From NCBI GenBank assembly GCA_016712315.1, contig JADJRG010000027.1, positions 1 to 64,000 on the forward strand: a stretch of 64,000 nucleotides of DNA, given 5' to 3'. Both the position numbers and the translations under genes were made by a program. Each line of letters starts with the position of its first letter. The stretch's first letter is position 1. The stretch comes from Nannocystis sp. (lineage in GTDB: Bacteria; Myxococcota_A; Polyangia; Nannocystales; Nannocystaceae). A model generated the notes under the pieces. It worked only from the letters and a program-made list of their open reading frames with translations. It had not been told where the DNA came from and ran no database searches. Shown one piece after another: positions 19,057 through 28,545 of the stretch.

Positions 19057-20421
19057 ATGGATCCCAACAAGCGACGAGAAGTGGCCGAGTGGCGCCTCTC
19101 CATCCTCGGCCCGCTGATCAGCGCGCGCCTCGATCACGGCGAGATCCGCGAGCTCCTGGAGGAGGCCGCGGCTCGCTCGTACATCTACCTCGATGGTCAG
19201 CCGCGGCGCTTCCGCTGGCGCACGCTCGAGGGCTGGCGCTACGACTATCGCGCAGGTGGACTGAGCGCTCTCGAGCCTCACACCCGCGCGGACGCGGGCA
19301 CGTGTCGTGCGATCCCCGAGCTCGTCGCCCGCAAGCTCCTCGCTCTCCGGCGCGAGCAGCCGCGTCGGAGCATCCGTACGCTCATCAAGGCGCTCGAGCG
19401 CGCCAACGACGTTCTGCCTGGCACGCTCGCCCCGTCCACCGTCCGGCGTCTCCTGGTCGCGCACGGCCTCTCGAAGCGGCCCACACAGCTGCCCACGCGC
19501 GAGCGGCGGGCCTTCACCGCCGAGCACCCCGGCGACCTCACCATGGGTGACAGCATGCACGGCCCCCCGGTGATCGGCCCGGACGGCGTGATTTATAAAA
19601 AATGCTACCTGCTCAGCCAGATCGACGTCGCGTCGCGCTTCGTGCCCCACTCCGAATTTTATTTGAGCGAAGACGCTGCGCACCACGAGGAGGGGCTTCG
19701 CCGGGCGATCGTCGCCCACGGAGCGCCGCGCACCTACTACGTCGACCTCGGGGCCGCCTACGTCGCCGCTTCGCTGAAGCAGATCTGCGCCGAGCTCGCG
19801 ATCTTTCTCCTGCACGCCGGCCCCGGCGACGCCGCCGCCAAGGGGGTGATCGAGCGCTTCCACAAGACCTGGCGCGCCGAAGTCGGCGCCGAGCTGCCGT
19901 CCTATCCGCTGCCGCTCGCCGAGCTCAACCGCCTCCACACCGCCTGGATGACCTGCGAGTACCACAGGCGCGTCCATGCCGCGACCGGCCAGAGCCCCCG
20001 CGATCGCTTCCTCGCGGGCGCCGAGCACCTGCGTCATGTCCCTCAGGACATCAACATCGACGAGATCTTCCTGCACCGCGAGCGACGTACGGTCCGCGCC
20101 GACGGCACGATCCGCTGGGAGGGCGGCTTCTACGAGGTCCCAGGCGAGTACGTCGGCGAGAAGGTCGAGCTGCGCTTCGCCCCGCTCCGCCCCGATCTCC
20201 CGCTCCTGCTCTACGTCGACGGCGTGCGCGTCACCGAGGTCTTCCCGCTCAACCGCCTCGCCAACCACCGCCGCCCACGCCGCGAGCTGCCCGGCCCCGA
20301 GCCCGCCCCGCCCCGCGTCCTCAAGGGCCCCCTCGACTACATCGACGACGAGTACCAGGCGCTGCTCCGCGCCTTCGGCGACGAGATCGATTCATCATCT
20401 GACCCAGAGGACATCCCATGA
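19057..20421 (+). CDS. DDE transposase (TniA/TnsB-like)
   Basis: A 454-aa protein, MDPNKRREVAEWRLSILGPL. The N-terminal half has HTH-like helices (RRSIRTLIKALE and APSTVRRLLVAHGL). The catalytic core shows LTMGDSMHG (first D, about residue 165), YYVDLGAAY (second D, about 229) and KGVIERFHKTW (E, about 269). A Mu-type C-terminal beta domain follows (GGFYEVPGEYVGEKVELRF). It overlaps the ATPase start by four bases (ATGA). It is full length and intact, and catalyses strand transfer of the element. Confidence 0.88.
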   Translation: MDPNKRREVAEWRLSILGPLISARLDHGEIRELLEEAAARSYIYLDGQPRRFRWRTLEGWRYDYRAGGLSALEPHTRADAGTCRAIPELVARKLLALRREQPRRSIRTLIKALERANDVLPGTLAPSTVRRLLVAHGLSKRPTQLPTRERRAFTAEHPGDLTMGDSMHGPPVIGPDGVIYKKCYLLSQIDVASRFVPHSEFYLSEDAAHHEEGLRRAIVAHGAPRTYYVDLGAAYVAASLKQICAELAIFLLHAGPGDAAAKGVIERFHKTWRAEVGAELPSYPLPLAELNRLHTAWMTCEYHRRVHAATGQSPRDRFLAGAEHLRHVPQDINIDEIFLHRERRTVRADGTIRWEGGFYEVPGEYVGEKVELRFAPLRPDLPLLLYVDGVRVTEVFPLNRLANHRRPRRELPGPEPAPPRVLKGPLDYIDDEYQALLRAFGDEIDSSSDPEDIP

Positions 20422-21289
20422 CCTGGCGCGAGCGCTTCGGCATGCACACCGCGCCGCTCCCCGCGGCGCCGCGGGCGAGAGCTTCTTCGAGCGCGACCCG
20501 CACTATCAGCGGCTCGCGCGCGCCTTCTGCTGGCTCGCCACCGAGCCTGGCCTCGGAGTCCTCACCGGCGAGCCTGGCGTCGGCAAATCGGCCGCGATCC
20601 GCCACCTCTGCCGCGCCCTCCACCCCGACGAGCACCGCGTCCTCTACCTCTCCGACTGCGCGGTCAAGCCCCTCGATCTCTACCGTATGCTCGCCGCCGA
20701 GCTCGGCCTACGACCCAGCGCGCGCGCGCAGATCGTCGCCGACATCAAACGCGCGCTTGTCACCCTCGTCGACGAGCGCGGGATCGTCCCCGTCGTCGTC
20801 CTCGACGAAGCTCAAGGACTCCGCGACGAGCTCCTCCACGAGCTCCACGGCCTCTGTAGCCTCGACTTCGACGGCCGCGACTACCTCACCCTCTGGCTCG
20901 TCGGCCACCCCTCCCTGAGCAGGCGCCTGCGCCTCCAGCAGCACACCGCGCTCGCCCAGCGCGTCCTCGTCCACCTCCCACTCGTCGCCAAGACCGACCT
21001 ATCTGTCCTTGGAGACATGCTCGATCACGGCCTCACCCACGCCGGCGCCTCACCCGCTCTGCTCACCGACGACGCCCGCGCCGCGCTCCTCCACGCCGCC
21101 CGCGGCCTCCCCCGGCTCCTCAGCCACCTCCTCCGCCTCGCCCTCCTCCTCGCCGACGAGCGCGCCTCCCCCCAGATCGACGCCTCGATCATCAACTCCG
21201 CTCTCATCCTCCTCCACCTCGATCACCCCAAGCAACCCCAAACCCCTCCTAAATCCCGCTTCCAACGTGACCCAAGATCACGCGCATAA
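20418..21289 (+). pseudogene. AAA ATPase (TniB/ExeA-like) of the transposon, frameshifted near the start
   Basis: The ATG at 20418 overlaps the transposase stop. After MTWRERFGMHTAPLP the frame is lost because a run at 20459-20462 has four C residues where the second copy (61317-61321) has five. In the corrected frame: GESFFERDPHYQRLARAF, Walker A LTGEPGVGKSAAI, Walker B PVVVLDEAQGL, then a winged-helix-like end. The family provides ATP-dependent target selection for the transposase. A missing C could be an assembly error, in which case the gene is intact (~290 aa). Confidence 0.75.
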
Positions 21290-21296
21290 ACCGACC

Positions 21297-21308
21297 CGAC
21301 ACAGATGG
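21297..21308. repeat. right transposon end and target-site duplication
   Basis: CGACACA (21297-21303) is the inverted partner of the left end. GATGG at 21304-21308 repeats the left flank 18043-18047. Confidence 0.8.
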
Positions 21309-21568
21309 AGGCGCACCTCGGGCCGGACCCTGCGGCTCGTATGCTCGAGTCGCGCGAACTGCTTCGCTCGTTGTTGGTGCGGCTGCGGGCCGAGCTCACC
21401 GAGCGCGGGCTGCTCCTCTTTCATCAGATCTACATCGAGGAGCGGCCGATCGCCGAGGTCGCCGCCGAGTTCGGCATGACCCGCCAGGCGATCGACGCCT
21501 GGAACAACCGCACCCGCAACCTCGCGCGCCGCCTCGCCGCTGATCTTCCCGCGGAGGTGCGGCCGTGA
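21309..21568 (+). pseudogene. ECF-type sigma factor, 3' part (region 4)
   Basis: In the frame left at 18046, the sequence continues EAHLGPDPAARMLESRELLRS and contains a region 4 helix-turn-helix: LFHQIYIEERPIAEVAAEFG followed by MTRQAIDAWNNRTRNLARRL. It ends at the TGA at 21566-21568. An ATG created at the junction (21305) could allow expression of this isolated DNA-binding part, but without region 2 it could not bind core polymerase normally. Confidence 0.75.
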
Positions 21569-21620
21569 TCTGGCGTGAGATCGTAGGGCGCGGTCGTCTA
21601 GCCTTTAGGAGGATCTCACC

Positions 21621-21893
21621 GTGAGCCGAGGACAAGGACCTGACCCGCTGCTCGCCGCTCTCGGGGCGCTCGAGCGCGACGAGCAGCGCGATGAGCCTGG
21701 CCCCTGGGACGACCTGCTCGCGGGTCGCGATGCGGCGCCCCCGGCTCCGGACGGATCCGCGCCCGAGGAGCACGCCGCCTTGGCTGCCCTCTTCACTGCG
21801 CCGATCGCAGAGCGTGAGGTCGACGAGCTGACCGAGCGCGTGCGCGCGGCGTGGGCGGACGGCCGCGCCGGTGCTGCCGCTGCGCCGCCTTAG
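21621..21893 (+). CDS. small acidic protein behind the sigma factor, possible anti-sigma N-terminal part
   Basis: A 90-aa protein from a GTG preceded by AGGAGG. It has no cysteine or membrane helix; a helical acidic segment (PIAEREVDELTERVRAAWAD) precedes an Ala/Pro tail. It overlaps the next gene (from 21871) by 23 bases. A one-base change would fuse the two into a cytosolic domain + TM + external domain layout like anti-sigma factors. The position directly after a sigma factor supports that role, but no family is recognised. Confidence 0.5.
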   Translation: MSRGQGPDPLLAALGALERDEQRDEPGPWDDLLAGRDAAPPAPDGSAPEEHAALAALFTAPIAEREVDELTERVRAAWADGRAGAAAAPP

Positions 21894-22362
21894 GCGCGTC
21901 TGGACGGCGCTCGCCGGCTCGCTCGCGCTCGCGGCGGCGATCCTCCTGTGGATCCGGTTTGATACGCCGCCCGAGCTCGTCGGCTACAGCGTCGAGGTGC
22001 GCAGCACCAGCGTGCGCGCCGACCGGGCTCCTGCGGCCGGGCCCGAGCACCGCTACCGCCCGGACTCCACGATCGATGTCGTCGTCTCGCCCGCACGCGC
22101 GGTCCACGAGCCGGTCGTGCTGCGGGTGCTCGCGCGCGACGCCAGTGGGGGCTCGCGCTTGCTCGCGCCTCCGTTCGCGCGCAACGCCGAGGGGGTGCTC
22201 TCGATCCGCGGCCGGCTCGACGTCGTGCTTCCGCTGGATCCCGGCGTGTGGCGCCTCGACTTCTTCGTCACCCCCGAAGGCGACGCACCGCCCGACGCAG
22301 CCGCGACCGCGGCGCTCCAGGTCGCTGACCGCCTAGATCTCGAAGTGATCGCGGCGGACTAG
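21871..22362 (+). CDS. single-pass membrane protein of the CHAT/protease cluster
   Basis: 163 aa from a GTG. A basic start (LRRLRRVW) and one hydrophobic helix (TALAGSLALAAAILLWI) anchor an external beta-rich domain (LVGYSVEVRSTSVRAD, VVVSPARAVHEPVVLRVL, WRLDFFVTPEGDAPP). In sigma-CHAT operons of myxobacteria a protein of this shape commonly sits between the sigma factor and the CHAT protein. It may be the sensor half of an anti-sigma factor. No enzymatic motif is present. Confidence 0.55.
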   Translation: MLPLRRLRRVWTALAGSLALAAAILLWIRFDTPPELVGYSVEVRSTSVRADRAPAAGPEHRYRPDSTIDVVVSPARAVHEPVVLRVLARDASGGSRLLAPPFARNAEGVLSIRGRLDVVLPLDPGVWRLDFFVTPEGDAPPDAAATAALQVADRLDLEVIAAD

Positions 22363-22373
22363 ATCGTACGGTC

Positions 22374-25001
22374 ATGTCCTTGTGGTCAGGATCTTGGGAG
22401 CATGTCCGGCGTAGCGCGCTCCCGCTGCTGACGCTGTTCGCGTGCTCTGCCGGGGAGGCGCCCGTCGCGCCCGTGCCCGAGGTGGTGCTGGTCGGCTGCG
22501 AAGCGCTCTTAGAGGGTCCAATCTGCCTTATCGAGCCGGGACAGGCGCTTACATGGTGGGTGCTCGCGCCGCGTGAGGCCCGGATCGAGCTCGAGTGGGA
22601 GGGTGTTCAGCGCGAGCCCGGTTGGGTGTTCGTCGAGCATGGTCAGCGCGGCACCTTCACGCCCGAGCGCCCCGATGGCGCGCTGACGCTCCGCGATGTG
22701 GAGCTGGGGTGGCGCTGGAGGCTCGCGCTCCGCCCCGCGGCAGCGCCCTCCGAGGGCCCTCGCGGCCGCTCGCTCGGCGTTCGGCGAGGGGCGCCATGAT
22801 GCCGCTCTCGCGGCGCTTGACGCGGTGGAGCCCCTTCTGCGCGGCAGCGAGCAGGTCCAAGCGTTGTCCCTTCGGGCGGCTGTGCATCACTCGAAGGAGG
22901 ACTTTGACGCCGCGCTCGCGGCGTATGAGCGCGCGTTCGAGCCGGCGCTCGCGAACCAGCTCGAGCGCAGCGCGAGCCGTCTCGCGGGCGCGGCTGCCTT
23001 CATCTGCATCGAGAGCCGTCCCGACCCGGCCTGCGCCCGCCGCTGGCTCGCGCGCCAGGCGGCGTTGAGCCTGCCGGGCGCACGTGCAGCAAAATTTTCT
23101 TGCGCGGGCTCTTGGCGTCTCGCGAGCTCGACTGGCGGACCGCGATCGCCAGCCTCACCGAGTACACGCGGCGCGCGCGGGCCCTCGGCGTTACGACTTG
23201 GCTCGCGGCCGGGCTCCTTGAGCTCGGCGCGAGCTTTAGCCTGCTCGGCGACTCAGATCGGGCGAAGATCCTTTACCGGGAGATGTTGGCGCTGCCCGGT
23301 CTCTCGCCGAAGAACGCCGCGAGGGCGCAGCAGAGCGCTGCGTGGCTCGATCTCGAGGCGAGGATCCGCGGCGAGCCAGGCGAGGATCCGGCGCCGGCCC
23401 TGCGGGCCGCGCTGCAGATCTTTGAGGGCGACGCGCCCAGCCCCACGGATGCCGCCGAGACCCGGATCAATTTGGTGCTCGCGCAGCTCGTCGCGGGCGA
23501 TCTCGTCGCTGCGCGCGTGGCCCTGGGCGCCCTGGAGCCGAAGAACGCTCGGCAGGCGCGGTGGCGGGAGCTGCTGCTCGGGCGCCTGGAGCTCGCGGAG
23601 GGGGAGCACGCCGCGGCGCTGCAGCGACTTGAACGCCTCGCTGCCGCGGCCGACGACGCGGGCGATCGCGCGCGCGTGGGACGCGGCTGTGATCGCGGGT
23701 GAAGCTCTCGAGCGCCTCGGCGACGACGACGCGGCCCTCATCCGCTACCGCCGCGCGGCCGAGCTGCACGCCCGGCGGCTCGCCGCGGTCTCCGAGGGTC
23801 GTGAGGTCTTCGCAGCCGACGGCGATCGCGGCGCCCGCCGCCTCGTCGCGCTCTTGGTCCGCCTCGGCCGCCTCGACGAGGCTCTCTGCGCCGCGCGGCG
23901 AGCCCGGACCCGGCCCTTCGCGGCCGCAGCGGCCTCGGTGCGCGACCCCGACGCCCTGCGCGACTATCACCGCGAGCGACGGGCTCTGGATGCCGAGCTC
24001 GAGCGCGCGTGGGAGCTGCCGGGGGCGGCGCGGGCGCAGCGAAGGGTAGAGCTGCGGGCCGGCCTGGCCCAGCTCGAGCGGCGCCTCGACGAGCTCCTGT
24101 TAGGAAAACTCCCCGCGGACAGCGCGGGCGCCGAGCGCGAGGTCTGCGCCCAACCAGCGCCTGGGGTTGTGATGCTCGTGTTTTATCCGAGCGAGCTCGG
24201 TTACCTCGCGTTCGCGCAGGATGTCAGCGGGGTGGTCGCGGTCGAGCTCGTCGGAGAGCTGCCGACCGACCCGGGCGAACGAGCGGCGCGCCTGCTCGAC
24301 CCCTTCGCCGCCAAGCTCGAGGAGGCGACGCGGATCGAGGTGCTCGCCTCCGGGCCGCTCACGCGTGAGGCGTTTCATGCGCTCCCGTGGCGAGCGCGTG
24401 CGCTGATCGAGCGCGCGCCCGTAGCCTACCGCCTCGATCTGCCGCGCCCCGTCGTCGCCTCGGCGCCGCGCAGCGTGCTTCAGCTCGTGCCGGAGAGTAA
24501 TCTGCCGGGCGGCTCCGCCGAGGTGCTCGCGGCGGCCCGTGTGCTGCGCGAGCGCGGCCTCTCGCTCATCGAGCGCCGCGGCGATGAGGACGATCTGCGC
24601 CAGCAGCTGCGCGTCGATCTGCTTCATTATGTCGGTCACGCCCACGCCGAAGGGTGGGACAGCGCGCTCGAGCTCGGCGGCGATCGCCGCCTCAGCGCCC
24701 GCGATCTTCTGGCGGGCCCCGCTCCGACCCTGGCGGTGCTCGGCGGCTGCGAGACCGGCCTACCCGACCCACGCGCGCACGGCGGCGGGATCAGCCTCGC
24801 CCACGCCCTCCTGCTCGCCTAGGCAGCTCCGCCGTGATCGGCACATCTTCGACGGTGCGTGACGACCTGGCCGCCAGCCTCGTCCCGCCCTTGCTCGCCG
24901 CCCTGGCCGAAGGCGCAGACCCCGCCGAGGCCCTGCGCCGCGCGCAGCTCGACCACCTGGACCGCGAGGGCTGGGATCGATTTCGCGCCTATACACCGTG
25001 A
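22374..25001 (+). pseudogene. TPR-CHAT (caspase-like) lipoprotein, multiply frameshifted
   Basis: The ATG at 22374 gives a lipoprotein signal (SALPLLTLFACSAG). After a shift near 22750 a helical repeat region follows (RALAAARSAFGEGRHDAALA, then DFDAALAAYERAFEPAL), with further shifts near 23090 and 23670: TPR-like units such as DWRTAIASLTEYTRRARALG and DDAALIRYRRAAELHARR. The CHAT domain shows LHYVGHAHAEGWDSALEL (catalytic His) and LAVLGGCETGLPDPRA (catalytic Cys) plus GGGISLAHALLLA. A last shift near 24820 leads to SAVIGTSSTVRDDLAAS and the end at 24999-25001. Both catalytic residues survive, so the enzyme would be active if the four indels are sequencing artefacts. Confidence 0.75.
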
Positions 25002-25048
25002 CCGATCCCCGCGAGAGATCCGTCGAGGTCACTGTCTATACATGAGTC

Positions 25049-27215
25049 ATGAGACGCTACCCTCGACCACGGATCGTCGCCCCACTCCTCTGCGCCCTCG
25101 TCACCTCGTCCATGCTCGCGAGCGCCGCCAACGCGGCCCCCCCGCCGAAGCCTCCAGTCGCGCGCCGCTACATCGCGATCCTCAAGAATACGGGGGATTG
25201 CCCGACGTTCGCGAACTGGACTCAGACAGATCTCTTCGGCCTCAAGGCCGATGAGAACGCGCGTCGAGGCTATAAGGCGCTTCAGCGCTTCTGCCGGTAT
25301 CAGTGGGCGAGTAAAAACGCAGAACCAGAAGCGCAGCCTAAGTCCACCAAATTCTCGCGCGTCGACCCGGACTACGACGTGCTCGTGCCCCAGGGCTCGC
25401 TCGCCCAGGACACCGACATCCGGGAGGCTCTGAACCAAATCTACCGCGTGATGCTCGACCTCGGACCGATCAACACCGCTACTCCGCAGCCGCTCTACAC
25501 CTCGACGGCTCGAGGAAACGTCGCGAAGGTCGCCGTGATCGACACCGCCGGCGGCCCAAGTGAGATCCTCGAACGCGCCAAGCACGGGCGAGCGATGGCC
25601 GAGGTCATCCACGAGGTCCGCTGCCCCGCGCGGGAAACGGAGTGCCGTAGCCACCTCTCCTTCTACAACGCATTTCCCTGGCAAGGCGGCAGCTCTCTTG
25701 CCCCGGCCCTGCCGAACAGCAGCCTCGAGCCGCTCGGCAGCCTCGGCTCGCTCGCGGAGCAGATCTACGTCGCCGTCTCGCAGTGGCGCGCGATGAATTC
25801 CCGCAACAACACAGATGCTCCGCTGATCCTCAACCTCAGCCTCGGCTGGGATCCAGGGAAATGGGCGCCCGGTGATTGGGGTCTCCCGGCTTGGGACATC
25901 CCGCCCCACAAGGGGGACGAAAACCTCGCACTGAAAGGTGAGTGGCCAGCGACCGCCCAGGCCGTCCACGCCGCGCTTGTCTATGCGAGCTGCTTCGATG
26001 TGCTCGTCATCGCCGCGGCGGGCAACAGCACCCGCGGCGCCGAGGTGCAGACCGGCGCGCTCGCTCCCGGCAAGTGGGAGAAGCTGCTCGCACCGACGGA
26101 AGCGACCTGTAGAGACCTCTTCGGCGATGAGGTGGTTCGTGCGCGGCGCCCAGGTAATCCCGCGATCAAAGTCGAGCGCAGTCCGCTGGTCTACGCGGTC
26201 CGTGCACGGATGACCGGCAATGGCAACGCCCTGCCGGTCGCGCAAGGGGAGCACCTCGCTCCAGATCAGCCCCGCGTCGTACGTCGTCGTTGGTGCAGGA
26301 AAAAGCCGCACAGATCCGTGGAGCGGCAGCTCGGTCGCGGCCGCGACCTACTCAGGCCTCGCCGCTACGCTGTGGTCTTACGATCGTACGCTCACCCCCC
26401 ACCAGGTCATGGCGCTGATCTACGAGACAGGAGAGAGGGGTACCACCCTCTACTCGGGCAAGAAGATTTACTTCCATTCCAGGCTCCTCCAGGGGCCCAC
26501 GGTCGAGACGCCGATATCTGAAGACAAGGACCGCGCCACGAGCCCGAACCCCTTCGGGGCCTTTGAAAAGCTCTGCCAGACCGGATGCGTCTATGGTGGT
26601 CCCACCGCCCCCTACAACCCCTACACGAAGACTCCTGACGATAACGAGGACTACCGCGGGTATGGGCCACTGAAGAGGGCGCTCGCGGGCAAGACGGCCT
26701 CCTTTCTGCAGCTGAGCCTCGGCGGCCCATCCCTGCAACAGAGAGACTACCCGTCGGACGAACGCACGCACTTCTACCCGAAGGGGAAGGGGACGCCGCC
26801 GCTCGCCGAAGTCGCCGAGGCGACGCCGTGGACGCGGCCGCAGCCGCAGACCCCGATCTGCCCGTTCTGCCCCGTCACCGGCACGACGCTGAGTATCTCC
26901 CTCAGAAAGGATCTTTTTAAAGGAAAACCGGACGATGCGGTCGTTCAACTCAAGAGCCCGGTGCTCGAGTTCAACCTGGGCGACGAGCACGGCTTCGTCG
27001 CGGTCAGCCTCGGCGATCTCTTGGTCGCATCAAGAGGCCTCAAGATCCCGCTCGACCGCTACAAGATCGCGGTCGGAGGCGTCACAAAGGGCCTTGGCGA
27101 GGCGATCGTCGAGAGCAAGGTCGGAGCCGGTTCGCTGACGATCTTCCTCATGGACTCCGCGACGGGAGAGCCGCGCGCCAATATCAGCCTCGTTCAGGTC
27201 CTGCCGGAGATCTAG
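25049..27215 (+). pseudogene. secreted subtilisin-like (S8) serine protease, one frameshift
   Basis: It starts with a signal peptide (PLLCALVTSSMLASAANAAP). The S8 triad is present: Asp in KVAVIDTAGG (about residue 170), His in KHGRAMAEVIHEV (about 190) and Ser in SGSSVAAATYSGLAATLW (about 440). The oxyanion Asn is in VLVIAAAGNST. A single-base change near 26235 separates the Ser from the first two residues. The corrected protein is ~720 aa, ending in an uncharacterised C-terminal domain with a CPFCPV pair. It lies 47 bp after the CHAT gene, and a strong terminator follows the stop. Two proteases plus a sigma factor suggest a proteolytic response module. Confidence 0.75.
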
Positions 27216-27242
27216 GCCAAACAAGGGCGGCGTGGCGGGTTC

Positions 27243-27271
27243 GAGCGGCCGTCATGGCCGCTCTTTCTTTT
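27243..27271 (+). terminator. intrinsic terminator after the subtilisin-like gene
   Basis: Perfect 8-bp stem (27243-27250 with 27256-27263), loop GTCAT, followed by TTTCTTTT, 28 bases after the stop codon. Confidence 0.8.
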
Positions 27272-27376
27272 GGTTCGTTCGCGGTCGAGTGTTGTCTTCT
27301 CTCTGATTTCTCTTGGTTGAAAAACTTTTTGAAAGTCGCGTGGGAACCGAGAGGGTCGAGGTCTATAGATAAATGT

Positions 27377-27435
27377 GAGGCCGCGGTGGTCGCGGCCTCG
27401 GAGTCACAGGTGGAATAGAGCGGCGAATTCGCCGC
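27377..27435 (+). promoter_or_regulatory. structured 5' leader of the 27473 gene
   Basis: Two strong hairpins lie in the leader: a 9-bp perfect stem (27377-27385 with 27391-27399, loop GTGGT) and a 16-bp palindrome centred on GAATTC (27420-27435). Neither is followed by a T run. An AT-rich patch at 27317-27335 upstream may hold the promoter. They could be operators or an attenuator. Confidence 0.35.
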
Positions 27436-27472
27436 GGAGACGGCCGTGAACGCGCGGTCAAATAGGAGACGT

Positions 27473-28429
27473 ATGCCCAACAACACGATCGATATGAATG
27501 ATGTCAATGACCTCGATACCCTGAGCGGCGAGGCGCTGATCGAGGCGCTGGTCGAGCGGACGAAGCTCGAGATCCTCGACGAGGTGCTTAAGGATGAGGG
27601 GGTCGCTGCCGAGATGCTGCGCGAGTCGACGGGCGGGGACGCGGCGCTGCGCGCCCAGACGATGCAACGCGCGAAGGTGGAGCTGGAGGGGCTGGCGGCC
27701 CGTGGGTCGAGGGAGCCGCTGCGCAGGCTGGCGGCGCAGCTCGCCGTCGATCCGGCGGCGAGGATCCGGCCTGTCGCCGCCAAGAAGGCGCCTGAGGGGG
27801 ATGGCGACGACACCGAGGTGGAGGTGGCGATGAAGCACGTGGAGCTGCGGATCGACTGGACGAAGTGCATTAAGGACACCCACGAGTGGCCGGGCAAGGA
27901 CGAGATGTACATGGTCGGCAAGATCTTCCCGGCGGACCGGCCCAAGAGCGCGAGGGGCATCGACTTCCACCTCGGGGACTTTAAGAAGGGCCAGCGCGAG
28001 GAGTACGGCGGGACCGAGCTGATCAAGAAGGTGTCGATCGCCGGCTCCAAGAAATTCCCGACGCATGTGGTGTGCCTGCTCACCGTGCTCGAGCGCGACG
28101 ACGTGAAGAGGTTCGGGGATTTCGTGCGCTGGCTGATGGACAAGATCGAGGAGCAGCTCGCCGCGATGTCAGAGGACAAGGTGCCGCCGAAGTGGTGGGA
28201 GGTGCTGCGCAAGGCGATGGAGCGGCTGATCGACTGGCTCGGCGGTTGGCTGGCGCGGCCGGAGATCCTCAAACACAAGGGCAACAAGGTGATCACCTAC
28301 CGGTCGCCGCGGATCAAGGCGCTGACTGACACCTGGCCCTCGGACCAGGAGTCGAACCCGCAGATCTTCCGGGTCACCGGCCACGGCGCCAAGTACGACA
28401 TCTGCTTGCTCTTCCGCCGCAGTAAGTGA
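27473..28429 (+). CDS. uncharacterised protein, family also present as a remnant at 3417-3993
   Basis: 318 aa. The ATG at 27473 has AGGAG five bases upstream. Residues 1-45 are acidic and helical (DLDTLSGEALIEALVERTKL). The second half has a distinctive conserved block: VELRIDWTKCIKDTHEWPGK, then MVGKIFPADRPKS, FHLGDFKKGQREEYGGTEL, FPTHVVCLLTVLERDDVKRF, KVPPKWWEVLRKAMERL and a closing FRVTGHGAKYDICLLFRR. No known domain is recognised. The block ending KYDI.LLF with many aromatic strands suggests a beta-sandwich interaction domain. Flanking terminators make it a single-gene unit. Confidence 0.7.
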   Translation: MPNNTIDMNDVNDLDTLSGEALIEALVERTKLEILDEVLKDEGVAAEMLRESTGGDAALRAQTMQRAKVELEGLAARGSREPLRRLAAQLAVDPAARIRPVAAKKAPEGDGDDTEVEVAMKHVELRIDWTKCIKDTHEWPGKDEMYMVGKIFPADRPKSARGIDFHLGDFKKGQREEYGGTELIKKVSIAGSKKFPTHVVCLLTVLERDDVKRFGDFVRWLMDKIEEQLAAMSEDKVPPKWWEVLRKAMERLIDWLGGWLARPEILKHKGNKVITYRSPRIKALTDTWPSDQESNPQIFRVTGHGAKYDICLLFRRSK

Positions 28430-28451
28430 GCGGTGGCAGGAGAGGCCATAT

Positions 28452-28488
28452 GCCCGCGCGTGTAGTGCGCTGCGGGCCTATCTTTTCT
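28452..28488 (+). terminator. intrinsic terminator of the 27473 gene
   Basis: Nine-bp stem with one bulged T (28452-28460 with 28468-28477), followed by TATCTTTTCTT, 23 bases after the stop. Confidence 0.7.
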
Positions 28489-28545
28489 TCGTGTGAAGGT
28501 CCATGCGGTGGCGAGGGGTGGTGAAGAGGCCGCGCCTTCTGGCTC

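Larger units (their letters stand above)
18048..21303 (+). mobile_element. Tn7/Mu-like transposon, 3,256 bp, DUF6431 + DDE transposase + AAA ATPase
   Basis: The ends are TGTGTCG...CGACACA with a GATGG duplication on both sides, as expected for the Tn7/Mu/Tn552-type transposase group (5'-TGT ends, 5-bp duplication). The cargo is only a zinc-ribbon protein, a DDE transposase and an ExeA/TniB-like ATPase. The right end (about 50 bp) is conserved in the truncated second copy ending at 62043. The ATPase gene in this copy has a one-base frameshift, so the element may be inactive. Confidence 0.85.

Noticed and set aside
18601..20268. 555-codon minus-strand open frame
   Set aside because: It lies wholly antisense to the transposase and zinc-ribbon genes, has no family motifs, and is explained by GC-rich codon use on the other strand.
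24820..24830. programmed frameshift in the CHAT gene
   Set aside because: Four separate indels are needed across the gene at different sequence contexts; no single slippery site with downstream structure explains them.
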